Below, in pieces: positions 13,332 to 23,647 of a stretch of 64,000 nucleotides of DNA; position 1 is the first letter of the stretch; the number at the start of each line of letters is the position of its first letter. The stretch comes from Chionis minor (lineage: Eukaryota; Chordata; Aves; Charadriiformes; Chionididae). The notes beneath the pieces are model-generated. The model made no database searches. It was not told the origin of the DNA and worked only from the letters and a program-made list of their open reading frames with translations. The position numbers and the translations under genes were made by a program. The DNA lies in the NCBI GenBank assembly GCA_013398295.1, contig VZSF01009112.1, positions 94,688-158,687 of the forward strand, given 5' to 3'.

Positions 13332-13417
13332 TGGTGGTTTTGGCAGTGTTAGGTTGATGGTTGGCTCAATGATCTTTTAAAAGGTCCCTTCCAAGACAGG
13401 TGATTCTATGATTCTAT
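12838..13417 (+). mobile_element. CR1 LINE, 5'-truncated, 3' end complete
   Basis: This is a non-LTR retrotransposon of the CR1 family, the dominant avian LINE. The left end is truncated within the reverse-transcriptase ORF. The body runs through the ORF2 stop at 13329-13331 and the 3' untranslated tail (TTTAGTGGTGG, TTGGCAGTGTTAGG). It ends in the CR1 terminal repeat TGATTCTATGATTCTAT near 13401-13417 with no poly(A), as is typical of CR1. Its coding frame is unbroken, so it is among the younger insertions here. No clear target duplication is seen, which is normal for CR1. Confidence 0.93.
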
Positions 13418-15940
13418 ATCTAATATTTTTTTTTTCTCACTTTGGAATATTCACATCTCTCTCATGTGGATTCTCTAATATCCTTCAAGAGTGAACTCAT
13501 GCAGCAACATTGGTGTCTTTCATCTAAAAATGTCAGCCAACCATGAAACAGAAACCCGTCAGAAAACAGGCTTCATATGTTTGATAATCATGCAATAACT
13601 CCTCTTAAGTAATTTAACTATAGTTCTTATTAAAAAAAAAATAAAGGAAAACCCCCATTTTTTTTCCAATAGAAAATAATTCACTGAAAGAATGGAGTGA
13701 AATTTGAAAGAAAAAAATGTAGAAAGGAAAATATTTGTAAATGGAGAGATTGTCTTCTGGGGAGGCAATAAAAAGGAAGGCATAACACATTGGTGGAACT
13801 GTACTACTGAGACAGACATACTCAGCATTGGTAACAACTGTTTTCCTAGTCAAAATGAGAGTATTTCACCTTCTGCTATGCTGAGTTTACCAGCCATAAG
13901 GTGGACTTCACTCATGTGAAGGGGGTAATGCAGGCTACCCTCTCCCCCTCCCCCCTTCCACACCTTATAGATTACAGTCATACAGAAATGTACAAGGAGT
14001 TGGAAGGGCAGTGGTGGTTTTTCATGTATATCTCAAACATCTCCAGGATTTTCTTCCATGATTACACAAGATCAGTGCTAAAACAGGTAAAAAACCCTTT
14101 GAAATAAATACTGAGAACAAAAATATGCTTGCAAATGTTATATATTTATTATGATGGGCTCTTGCTAAAACAGGCAAGAGAAAATATTTTAATTTTCTTT
14201 GCATTTTATTAAGAAAGGCAGCCAGAAGTACTACATGCTCCAGAATATAAGTAAAAGCCAGGGCTAGAGGAGCACCAATGTCAGAGTTTAGACGGGGAAT
14301 CAACTGGAGTCTTTGATTTTCCACAGGCCAACTGTGCAAATTTTACAGGAGTGCAAAGTGAGCTTCATTCCAGTAAAACTGACTCAGTCAAAGCCAAAAG
14401 AATAAAATTAAGACTTTGCGTCTGTCATCTCACTCTTCCTTGAGGACTCAAAAGATCTTTGGAAAGAGTTAGGAGGTGTTCATGAGGGAGCGTGCAGTAC
14501 AACCTACCTCCACTCATGCTCCGTAGTCCATGCGACTGTGCTTAAATTGCTACAGGATCAGCAAAGATATTGACCTAGGAATTCTAGTTTACTGGGCCCA
14601 GAACATTTAGGCAGAAGTTCAGGACTTATTTTAGGTGAACTGGATGAACTTACACATTCATCAGAGACCCATACTTTGCAACTCTCTTCACATATTTTGT
14701 CAGAGTTGCTTGACTTTGTATCACTCATTCACAGTCAGAACACTGAAATGTTCGAAGACCTGTCTGGACTTATTTAGGCAATGCATCAGATAATCCAGTG
14801 ATTGATTTCGGTTTTAGTGTTTGTTTCTACATGGAAATCTCATGGGTAAATATGATTACTGTTATGGCTTCTTGGATTAGTTAAAGGGGGTTAGTTTCTT
14901 TTCTACAATATTTCTTGATTTTGTAGCAAGTAGCAAGACTTGGTCCCCTGGACTCATCTCTTTTCCTTTAGGTATCTGAGACAGCTTATAATACATCTGA
15001 ATGCACAGATAGATTTTTTTAAAATGCATTCACTCCACTGAACTTGAATTTTATTATGTGTATACCAGGTGGATAAGTGCTTTCAAGAAACTGCTTTTGC
15101 AGTTGTGTTTTTGCGATTGTTTTCCTCCCGGATTTATATCCCACATACCAATCTTTATTAATGGAGAGAGAAAAATGAAAAGATGTAAAGATCCTGCCTT
15201 TTCCTTAGTGCTCATTTTGGAGCTGTATCAGGGGTACACTGAACAGCTTTGTTTCAAGCCATGAACTTATGAACTGATGATTTTATGAAATCCAACTCTT
15301 ACTGTTATTATAATATAATCCTCATTCCCTTCATCACCCAATTTTTCTGCAAAGTCAGGTCTTGCTTTATTTTCCTGTAAGGTGACATGGACATACATGC
15401 CCACTTCCATTTGTCATGCATTGTGGCAAACATGAAGTGATCAGATATAGGCAGTTACCGAGTACAAGCAGCTCCTGCTGACATCAGTGGCCAAGTGCTT
15501 TTCCTTGGCAGTGGGTGCACAATCTAGTCCCGGGATAACAATGTGTTTGGTCTCATCTGCTTCTTGACTGACGACTGTAAGTCTGCTTTTGGACTTCTTT
15601 TCTTTCCGTGTCGAGTGAATGGAGCAGCCATTTGCAGTTCCTTTTCTGAATTCAGAGCAAAGGTAATCTGCTATTAATTTGTCATGGTCTTGTCTGTGAA
15701 ATTAATGCATATCTATCAGCTAATTTAGAGGTAAAACACTATTTTCCTGCAGAAAAAAGGTTGCAAGAAATGGTACAAAAAAGATAGCAGAGGCAGCTCC
15801 AGCAGCCAACCAGCTTCATTCATTTAGGTCCACTACAGAAACAGAACTTAGTGCAATTAAGTTTGTTCCCAGTTCTGTCACGTTGGTGGAGAAAAAAAGC
15901 CTAGAAAGCCCCATCAGAGTGGTCAGGAAGGGAAGAGAGA
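13418..15940. other. Unique sequence, nothing recognised
   Basis: AT-rich non-coding DNA. A short C-rich pyrimidine tract lies near 13931-13960. No repeat or exon signature is visible. Confidence 0.55.
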
Positions 15941-15951
15941 GGTGGCACGTA

Positions 15952-15966
15952 TCACCAGATGGCGCT
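15952..15966 (+). promoter_or_regulatory. CTCF-like site in a CpG cluster
   Basis: TCACCAGATGGCGCT matches 14 of 15 positions of the degenerate CTCF core CCASYAGRKGGCRSY; only the first base differs. About six CpGs lie within roughly 60 bp (15946-16005), which is unusual for this AT-rich window. By the degeneracy of the consensus, about 0.5 matches of this quality are expected by chance in 64 kb on both strands. The motif alone is therefore suggestive, and the CpG cluster raises its interest. Confidence 0.4.
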
Positions 15967-16391
15967 GGTAGACACGGCGTGCAAAAGACGCTCAGGCGGT
16001 GAGCACTGCTCTGGTCTTGCTTGCCTCTGGATGAAGGCTGCTGTTTGAAAAGTTGTCAAGAGAAACATCAAAGTTGCCTCCTTGCTGCGATTTCACCTGA
16101 AGAGCTTTTCTGGGAGGCATTATTTCCTGGGCAGTTGGGTTTGGGTGGAGGTTTCAGGGAGCACATATTGCTTGGATGTCCAGCATACTGCTGATGGCGA
16201 AGGTGATGGTAGGAAAACCTGCCACCCTCGTCTGCCAGCAAAAGCACCCAACGGGTCAGCAGTGAGCAGCAAATCTTGGGGTCTGAGCCCCGGACCTGCC
16301 TGCTTGAACCTGCCTGTCTTGCTTGTCTTGCTGGTTCCCTTACCTAAGAATTAAATATAAGCAGTTCAAAATATTGGCTGTCTTGTGGCTG

Positions 16392-16397
16392 AATAAA
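16392..16397 (+). terminator. Poly(A)-signal-like AATAAA
   Basis: AATAAA is followed 25-60 bp downstream by a T/GT-rich stretch (TGTATTTTATTGTATTG), the arrangement expected of a vertebrate cleavage/polyadenylation site. The hexamer occurs often by chance in AT-rich DNA. No exon feeding into it is identified. Confidence 0.2.
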
Positions 16398-16423
16398 TTC
16401 TGATCAACTTTATGGTTGGACTG

Positions 16424-16458
16424 TATTTTATTGTATTGTATTGCATTGCATTGCATTA
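16424..16458 (+). repeat. Pentanucleotide array (TATTG/CATTG)
   Basis: There are seven 5-bp units in register: TATTT, three TATTG, two CATTG and one CATTA. The switch from T to C at the first position is shared by neighbouring units, so the variant unit itself appears to have been copied. Confidence 0.8.
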
Positions 16459-16584
16459 TATTGTGTAACTATATGGCACTATGCATTAGCGTCTTTCTGT
16501 TGGTCGTATCCCTAGACGCCTTGGAACCTGATAATTATTTGAGAGACTTCTACTTCTGTCCATTGAAACTGCTCAATTTCAGAA

Positions 16585-16694
16585 TTAAAAAAAACCCAAA
16601 AACAACAGCAAAAAAAACCCAACAGAAAAACCCCAAACCAAACAAAAAAAAATCCCAACCCCAAAAAACCCCCAAAAACCCCAAAACAAACATC
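16585..16694 (+). repeat. A/C-rich low-complexity tract
   Basis: A 110-bp stretch consists almost only of A-runs broken by CCC, CCCC and CCCCC. It is not a clean microsatellite and not the vertebrate telomere repeat. Shorter tracts of the same kind, an A-run passing into C3-C4, lie near 29, 20715 and 29943, all on the plus strand. Its open frames (poly-Lys/Pro/Asn or poly-Phe/Gly) are by-products of composition. Confidence 0.85.
16654..16682 (-). other. G-quadruplex motif, minus strand
   Basis: On the plus strand, C-runs of 3, 4, 5 and 4 are separated by A-loops of 2, 6 and 5 nt. The minus strand therefore carries four G-runs with loops of 7 nt or less, meeting the standard quadruplex rule. 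Confidence 0.7.
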
Positions 16695-16699
16695 ATCAG

Positions 16700-17420
16700 T
16701 AATTGAAAAGACCTGAACAGAATTGTACACATTCTTTGAGGTGAATATGTAAGAATACTGTTTATTTCTTTGAAACTATTTGGAAATTTAGGGACTATCA
16801 CTAGAGTTGAGATGGCTCTCCCTCTTGTATATGAATACTTGAGGACATTTTTCATATTCAGTTTTCAGTTAAAAGTGTAGTTTTTATGATTTTGTTTTGT
16901 TTTGTTTAGAAACATAGTAATTTGGGGAAAGGTCACAGAGAAATTTGGAAGCATCTTCTTTTTCTTCTGTTTGAGAAAATGGACAGCATTCATTTATTTT
17001 TAACCTTTGGTAGCAAATTTTTACTGCTTTTGGCTAACTGTAGCAGTTAACTATAACAGAATCCTGCCAGGACTTTGAAATTAACATATTTTCCTTCTTT
17101 CTTTCCCATTCCCTAAGAGATTGTGGATTCTTTTCTGATCACAATTGGTTGGGGAATCTGATTTGTGGTTCAGTATTAGCGCACTGAGAAAAGTACCACG
17201 TCTTGCATTATTGAAATCCCTCCCGGCAGCCTCTAGGGATCCTTATATGTCTCTGATTCTTATATGACCCAGCTTGATCCTGTTTAGCTTGTAAAATTTG
17301 ATAGGATCACAGCTCAAAGGGCTGTGGTAGGTGTCCTGTCTGATTTTAACTCCTTGATGACCTCAGAGATGTTCCTGTGCATACAGATGTGCACATACCC
17401 ATCTGGGGCTGCATCCGGCA
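16700..17420. other. Unique sequence, nothing recognised
   Basis: A short TTTTG triplet array lies at about 16892-16908. No other structure is visible. Confidence 0.5.
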
Positions 17421-17424
17421 AGGT

Positions 17425-17480
17425 GCAGAGCAATGTGGCTCTGCTCCAGCAAAGCACTTAACCAACTGCTCAGCATGGAG
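17425..17480. repeat. Possible ancient amniote repeat fragment
   Basis: CTCCAGCAAAGCACTTAACCA (17440-17460) resembles an arm of an old interspersed repeat of birds and reptiles that carries 'gcaaagcacttaa'. Only one arm is recognisable, so the call is weak. Confidence 0.25.
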
Positions 17481-18770
17481 CCACTGGGCTGAAGCCAAGA
17501 GGGAGGTACTGCGACATGACCTGCGTTGCGAATTGCACTCAGATTTATGGCTAGAGTTGGTCTGAAAATGAGGATAGGTAATGCAAATATGGTGTTTATT
17601 TTATATTGAAAGGGGGTATTCACAAAGGTTAGCTTAGCCTAATAGAGTCACTCCCAAAGGCCCCCTGGGGAAGCCCACCTTGCTCCTCTCCCTGTAGAAG
17701 AAGTGTCTAGAGAGATTAATTTTGTGATGATAAAAGTGAAGCTTTATGAGTACTCTCCAAAATGTCATGCACGTCATATTTTTCTAACCTGCTGCAGTTC
17801 TTGGACTCTGGGTAATGTTTCTGAAAGGTTATAAGCATTCCAACATTTTGGAAAATGTTACCTCTTTGCTTAATCCACAGGTGTAGTACCTAGAACTGTA
17901 TTTAGAGCTGAACCTTGTTTTCAATGCTAGCATTAAAGATAGCTTTATCCGTGCAAGTTTTCAATTGTTCCTCCACTTTACTGACTGTGTCAGTGACATG
18001 CCTATGAATCACATGATATTGATTCTTTCAGTGGTATCTCCGGCAAAAGTGATACAGTTTTACAAATTATTAAAGTTGCTTCATGACTTTCAGCAACTTT
18101 TATCCCAGCCAAATACCATGACAATGTTTGTGTTGACCAAGTGAACAATAAGATGGACTCACATGGACAGTGAGTGCACAGCAAATGTGTAATCTGGATG
18201 ATAAAACAGGTTAAACGATGATGATGATATATCACCCCGGGATATTTTGTAGTGTAAAACTATGCAAGAGTGTGTCAGAGCATCTCCTTGTAGGTTCTCT
18301 TTGCATTCTTGATTTTAAGGATATTTTCTTCAAAGTCTGCTTAACTTTGTCCTGTGTGCAGAATTAAACTGGGGGTTAATCCTTTGGGGCACTGGCACTC
18401 ATAATCCTATGGCATGAAGAGTAGAAAAGAAGCGGACGACATCTCAGTGGATAGGGGAGAAGATGATTGGTAGCAGCTGTCTGCCTAGTAGTTTAGATGT
18501 GATACATTAATGTGTTTTGGTAAATGAAGGATTTCAAAGCAAGAGGATAAATTTAGGGCATTGTAAGCACCTCTCAGTTCTGTGCATGGATTTTGATAAT
18601 TTGTTGTGGTTGTGGATGGTTCTTTTCAAGACAGCTTTCCAGTGCTCTATCTGCTCAGTTCTTTCAGTGTAAAATGTGTAGTCCTTCCATCAGATGATAA
18701 CTCTGGCATCTGGGCACTGCTGAAAATAAATAATAATTTTATTTGACAATCTTTGTCCCTTACAGTATAA
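17481..18770. other. Unique sequence, nothing recognised
   Basis: No repeat, RNA gene or exon signature is visible in this stretch. Confidence 0.5.
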
Positions 18771-18948
18771 TTCACTGGAACAGGCTGCCCAGAGAGGTGG
18801 TGGAGTCTCCGACTCTGGAGACATTCCAAACCTGCCTGGACGCCATCCTGTGCAACCTGCTGTAGGTGGACCTGCTGTGGCAGGGGGGTTGGACCAGATG
18901 ATCTCCAGAGGTCCCTTCCAACCCCTAACATTCTGTGATTCTATGATT
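18771..18948 (+). mobile_element. CR1 LINE 3' fragment
   Basis: The fragment holds the last ORF2 codons (GGAACAGGCTGCCCAGAG, encoding a WNRLPRE-like stretch) and the 3' tail. The tail includes GGACCAGATGATCTCCAGAGG and GTCCCTTCCAACCCC and ends in TTCTGTGATTCTATGATT. Its 3' tail matches the copy at 41066-41380 closely and differs from those at 12838 and 23567, so it belongs to a different CR1 subfamily. Confidence 0.93.
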
Positions 18949-20029
18949 ATTTGGTGGTATTTGTCCTGTTTGATTCAGTCTCATGTCAGTAAGTTCAGAC
19001 AGTAGCTTTAAATGTGCTTCTTCCTGCCTGAGAGCAATTTTAAGCAAAGGAAAAAACTGCAGATAATCAAAATACTGATTTTTTTTTTTTTCCATGTGAA
19101 ATATTAAACTATGGCCTTTTGTCCATTAAAAAATGCAAAATATGTCTTGTACTTATTTTGGTCTTGATCTTACAGCCAATATACAATTTTTAAAAAGTCA
19201 AATGATACACAAGCAAAGAAACTAAACTAGCACTGACAACAAACTGGTTGTTTCTTTCTATATATTTTCTCTCCAATGCATGTTAATAGCATCTAATTTT
19301 CTATCAGAAAAGATAGAGCCTAGAGAATCATCTGTGCCATTTGGACTGCACAGCTGTGGAAGTTACTCTCTACTCAGGGGGAATGTTTTGACTGACCATC
19401 ACAGAAAGGGAACTGTTTCCTAGGAGAAAAGCATCCATTGGTATGAAGTTCATGTCCTCAATACATCTCCTAATTCCCACATGCAAAAAAATCTGGAAGC
19501 ACAGATCCTTGGAACACCTTTTGTGAATGATCATTTCACACGGTAGTCATGAAGCTAGATGGAGAAGGATGAGGTTCATTCTCCAGCTCACATCTGTCAT
19601 TGTGTTCTACAGCATCAGAACAGAGTTGGAGACTCCTGTTTTGATCCATAATCAAGGCTTGCATTTTAAACCTCCAAAAGGTAGAGAATTTTTATTTCTG
19701 TTTAAAAAGAGGCAAAGCTGAAAACACAGGCCGAAGCTGTACAGGCTTTTAGTTGGAGTAACTCCTGGAGGATGCTAGACCCAGTGGGAATTAAAAAGCC
19801 AGACCTGCTTCCCAGCTTCAGGCTTCCTCTCCCAGGCATGCAGCAAATGTGTTATTCACTCCCTGGCCCTTTGCACAATGGGCTGACCTTCCCCTCAAAT
19901 AAGTCAGCCCAGCATGAGAGCAACATATGGAGCCTTTTTGGGCTACTTCTGTCCAAAAAGTTGTGTCATTTTCATGCAGTATAGGACCCTCAGTGGGACT
20001 GACCTTCCTCCTCTTGAAAAAATATAAAG
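18949..20029. other. Unique sequence, nothing recognised
   Basis: A T-run of about 13 lies near 19078-19091. The open frames are short and lack family motifs. Confidence 0.5.
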
Positions 20030-20082
20030 ACTCTCATTGACTTCTGTGGAAAGGGGACTGGGCATTGAGCTTGCCTCTGGGA
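20030..20082. repeat. Possible ancient amniote repeat fragment
   Basis: CTCATTGACTTCTGTGGAAA resembles the 'cattgacttcaatggga' core of old reptile/bird dispersed repeats. The match is short and diverged. Confidence 0.22.
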
Positions 20083-20710
20083 AAACAGAAAATAAAAAAG
20101 ACAAGTTATATGGATCCCTGAGAGTATATAATATAGGCATTACTCATGCAAATGCAATATTTAGACTATTTTAAATGCATATTAGTTGGAACACGCACAG
20201 CAATATTTTGTAGTTTCTCTGCAAATAGAGCTTCTGTATGTGCAAAGTAGCTAGTAATGTTGCAGTGACACAGCGCAGGGAATAGCAATCCCTGTAGTGG
20301 GAGAACAGTAGAGGGTACGGTAGGGCTGAGGCAAAGCACTTTGCAGCAAGTCCTTTATTTTGGAGACGATCCTGGTCTAGTAGATTGGGATATTCAGCTT
20401 TCACTCTGGGCCTCAGAATTTCCATCAGATCATGAACGTGATCATTTATGAGTATTTTAGCTGCACGGTCTTGGGAGAGAGTTTTCAGTGCAATTTTGTG
20501 GAAGGCAAAATACAAGTTTTTTTAATGTATAGGAAAAAATGGTATGAGTTTTCTAACTTCAGCAGTACTGCTTGAAGACTAATGCACTTAAGATTGATTT
20601 CAAAGACTTCAGTTCTTCTCTCAGCTTTGCCTGTGGACAAATACAGATCTTGGTGACGCCCCCATCCCACTCCCCAAAGAAGAGACATGAGAATCTGGAC
20701 CCTCTTCTGT

Positions 20711-20739
20711 AAAACAAAAAAAAAACCCAAAAAAAAAAG
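20711..20739 (+). repeat. A-rich tract with CCC interruption
   Basis: Two long A-runs are joined by CCC. This is the same compositional pattern as 16585-16694. Confidence 0.7.
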
Positions 20740-21994
20740 TCTGCAAAATGCTACATAAAACTCCAAGATCTTAAGGAAGAAACAGCCAATGCTAGAACCA
20801 GGTACACTGTGATAGGTGGAAGGAGATGTATACAATTGTAGAGCTGAAACTATGTACATGCTTGTCTGTACGGTATATGCTTAGGGAAGACATTAGTCCT
20901 TCTGCTCATAAATCTGTACCTCACCATCCCTATGTATTCGTTGTGTGTGAACTGTAATAGTAGACTTGTCAGGTAATCAGTCCAAATATCTTCCTCTTAC
21001 TCAAAGCTATACATGAGACCGTGTGAAACTGTAACACCAACAGAAGCTGCTAAAGCAAAAAAAATCTCCTTTGTTTTGATCACTCCAAAATACCGTTCAT
21101 GAGAAGGTTATTGGACAAAACCAAACTTAAGGCAAAACAGATTCATTCCCATGTTTATATACCACTATACATGCTCTTTACAAATCAGGCTGTGTAATGA
21201 TGGGACTGACCTCTAAGTGTGGGAGTGCAAATAGGTATAACGGATCACTGTCTTCCTGCAAGAGAAACCTTCTCCTGGAAACAGACAAGCCAAGCAGTGT
21301 GCATTTTAATTAAAATCACATCCTGGGCATTTAAGTTTTCAAAAATTATTAGTATGACAGAGGTTACCTTTTCTTGTGACTACTATTATTACTGTCAGAC
21401 TGCCTGCTTCAAGTGGGGGGCTGAAGGTTACATATGGGATGGGGGAATGTAAAGTTAGTTGGAAGGGGTTAGTACACGGGGCCGTAGCCTTGGAATGCTC
21501 TTTGTTGGCTAGCGGTCTCTTGCTGTCTTGTCTACAGCTGTGCAAAAGACCCCTTAGGACATTATGTATAGCCCTCAGCAGTGACTGCAGTGCTATAAAC
21601 TGCAGGTGACTCTGGTCAAATCCAATTTCTCTTCCTGAACAGAGCACATGCTATCACTGCTACATATTCCTTGCCAAGGTAAACAGGGATAACAACTTTA
21701 TGGATTATGATAGAGAATTTATTTCAAATTTCTGCCTGGTATTGTTGTATTTCTTTAAATAATTTTGCACTGTTTGCATTCCCGCACTTGTAATTGAAGC
21801 TAATGGAGCGTGCTGGACTAAGATGACATTTGGGTGTATATAAATAGTCTTACAGATGAAAAGATGAGCTGTTTAGTTTAGTAAAGGACCACACTTGTCT
21901 TTCTTGCAGCAAACTCAGGACTCACAAAGAGGCTTTCTAGGAATGTCTTCATTTTTTTTACAATTCCCACTGACATTCCTATGATTCATTGATG
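20740..21994. other. Unique sequence, nothing recognised
   Basis: No repeat or exon signature is visible in this stretch. Confidence 0.5.
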
Positions 21995-22105
21995 TGCATT
22001 TTACAAATAAAGCTGCACCACAAAGGATGTAGTGACCTACCCAAGGCTGTACAAAAACTTGTGGTGCAGTCAGCAGTTGACTCATACCCCTAAATCTCTG
22101 TTCCA
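21995..22105 (-). repeat. MIR-like ancient SINE relic
   Basis: The plus strand reads TTTTACAAATAAAG, then a purine-rich stretch, GTGACCTACCCAAGGCTGTAC, GTGGTGCAGTCAG, and ends with a decayed CTCATACCCCTAAATCTCTG. In order these match the minus-strand MIR landmarks (ttacagatgagg, aagtgacttgcccaaggtcac, gtggcagag, gaacccaggtctctg). The copy is heavily diverged. MIR relics are known at low copy in birds. Confidence 0.45.
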
Positions 22106-23566
22106 TTCTATTGTATCATTCTTTGGCACCTAAATAACACTTGTGCCTTGAAAAGTCTTCCTTTCTGGAAACAAGGTTTTTTTCAGCTCCGAGGAGCACA
22201 GCCGCTTTAAAAACAGTGGAGAAAAAAGGACATCTTTGGGGAAAAGTATAAAAAAGGCACAAGAAAAACAAATTATTTCATAGTTTAAAATTCCACTTTG
22301 AAGTGCATTTGGTGATTATCAGATAAATCCCTAAGAACAGAATTGGAGTGACACTATATATGTGCTTAAAACAGTTCTCTCTTTAATGGATATTTTGGAA
22401 CTTGCCTAAGTTGCCATGAGAAGTCCGTTTTTATCATGCTGTACTGTAAATATTTGAGTACTGAAATTGGCTTTTAATAAAATTAACTGCAAGTTGAAAA
22501 TGTTTAATGGACTCCATGGCAGGAAAATTAAGAAGAATGTCATTTTGTCTCTTTTATGTGCCCCCAAACATTCTTGCAATGAATTAGAACGTTGATTGTT
22601 ATTTTTCAGCTCAGGACTTGGCAGGTGTGTAACGCGACTCCTGATAGCAGGACAGCAGATTACATTCTCGTATAAAACCATTTCTGAGGGACTTGGCACA
22701 AAAACTGTTATTGCATGTCTGCAGGTGTTTAGTAATTGGATTAATGCAGAGTAGAAGGAATGTCTGATGCCCCAGCACTGAGAAACGCTGAGGAAAGACA
22801 CATTCATTTCTGAGAGTAACCTGGAATGCATGATGACAGCCTGTTCACACACATAGAGCCAGATCTAAGCCTGCGAATTTAAAATTAACTGCTGTGAGCA
22901 ATCACCTTCCAGAGAAAACTTTATCCAAACCTAAATACAATAACAGGAGTTCTGTAAGTAAGGAGGCAGGGAGCTTTGGGCTATGTTTTGATCCTATTCC
23001 AAAAGCAACTTGCATAACCTTAGCAGAAGTCCTTATATCATGCATATCATGGATCCCTAAAATCCTAGGTGTCTAATAAAAATGTCCTTGATAAACATAT
23101 AGAACCTCAAAATTCTGTAAAGGTAGAGAGAATATAATATAATCTGAGATCAAGGGCTTTCAGGATAAATTGATGTTCTTTTAAATATCTTGATCATGAA
23201 TTAGAAAGGCTTTTATAATGGGCGGGGACCAAAGGCATAAATCTTTCTATACTGATGAAAATATTACACTAAGAAGTCCATTTGAACTAGTAAACACTAG
23301 AAACAAATTTCTAAAAGTGTCTCAGGTCAGGCCCTGTCAGTGCTCAGAAAAACACTTGCATGTAATCTGTGGGGTCACCAAGTTTCAATGTTCAGCTGAC
23401 AGGTTGCCCTTGAAAATTCACTTGAGCCTGGGTACTGTTTTAGAAAGCACCTTTTGCACATATGGCTTATAGATTAACAGCAGACGGACTTAGGGATAAA
23501 AACAATTCTTTGTGTTATCCTGTACTGGGAAAGCAGGACCTTTGAGAAACTGTTCTCTGCTAGTAG
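22106..23566. other. Unique sequence, nothing recognised
   Basis: Open frames of up to 148 codons occur here on the minus strand but show no domain, motif or repeat-derived homology that I recognise. Confidence 0.5.
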
Positions 23567-23647
23567 AGGTTTCGGCAGTGTTAGGTTGATGGTTGGACTC
23601 GATGATCTTAAAGGTCCCTCCTGACCTAGGTGATTCTGTGTTTCTAT
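23567..23647 (+). mobile_element. CR1 LINE 3' tail, very short
   Basis: The fragment contains only the 3' untranslated tail: GGCAGTGTTAGGTTGATGG, TTGGACTCGATGATCTTAAA, GGTCCCTCC and a degenerate TGATTCTGTGTTTCTAT end. It belongs to the same tail subfamily as 12838-13417. Severe 5' truncation is normal for CR1. Confidence 0.92.

Noticed and set aside
16082..16354. 90-codon frame as a protein-coding gene
   Set aside because: Its left end is a TTG, no ATG opens it, and no family motif is visible. It is kept only as part of a low-interest transcript hypothesis.
16585..16694. Interstitial telomere repeat
   Set aside because: The unit is A5-6C4-5, not CCCTAA. It resembles ciliate-type telomere composition only by coincidence.
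16416..16855. Poly-Lys/Pro/Asn and poly-Phe/Gly frames
   Set aside because: They are translations of an A/C-rich low-complexity tract in both directions.
22406..22852. 148-codon minus-strand frame
   Set aside because: It is the longest frame in unique DNA but has no recognisable domain or splice context, and its length is plausible by chance in 64 kb read in six frames.
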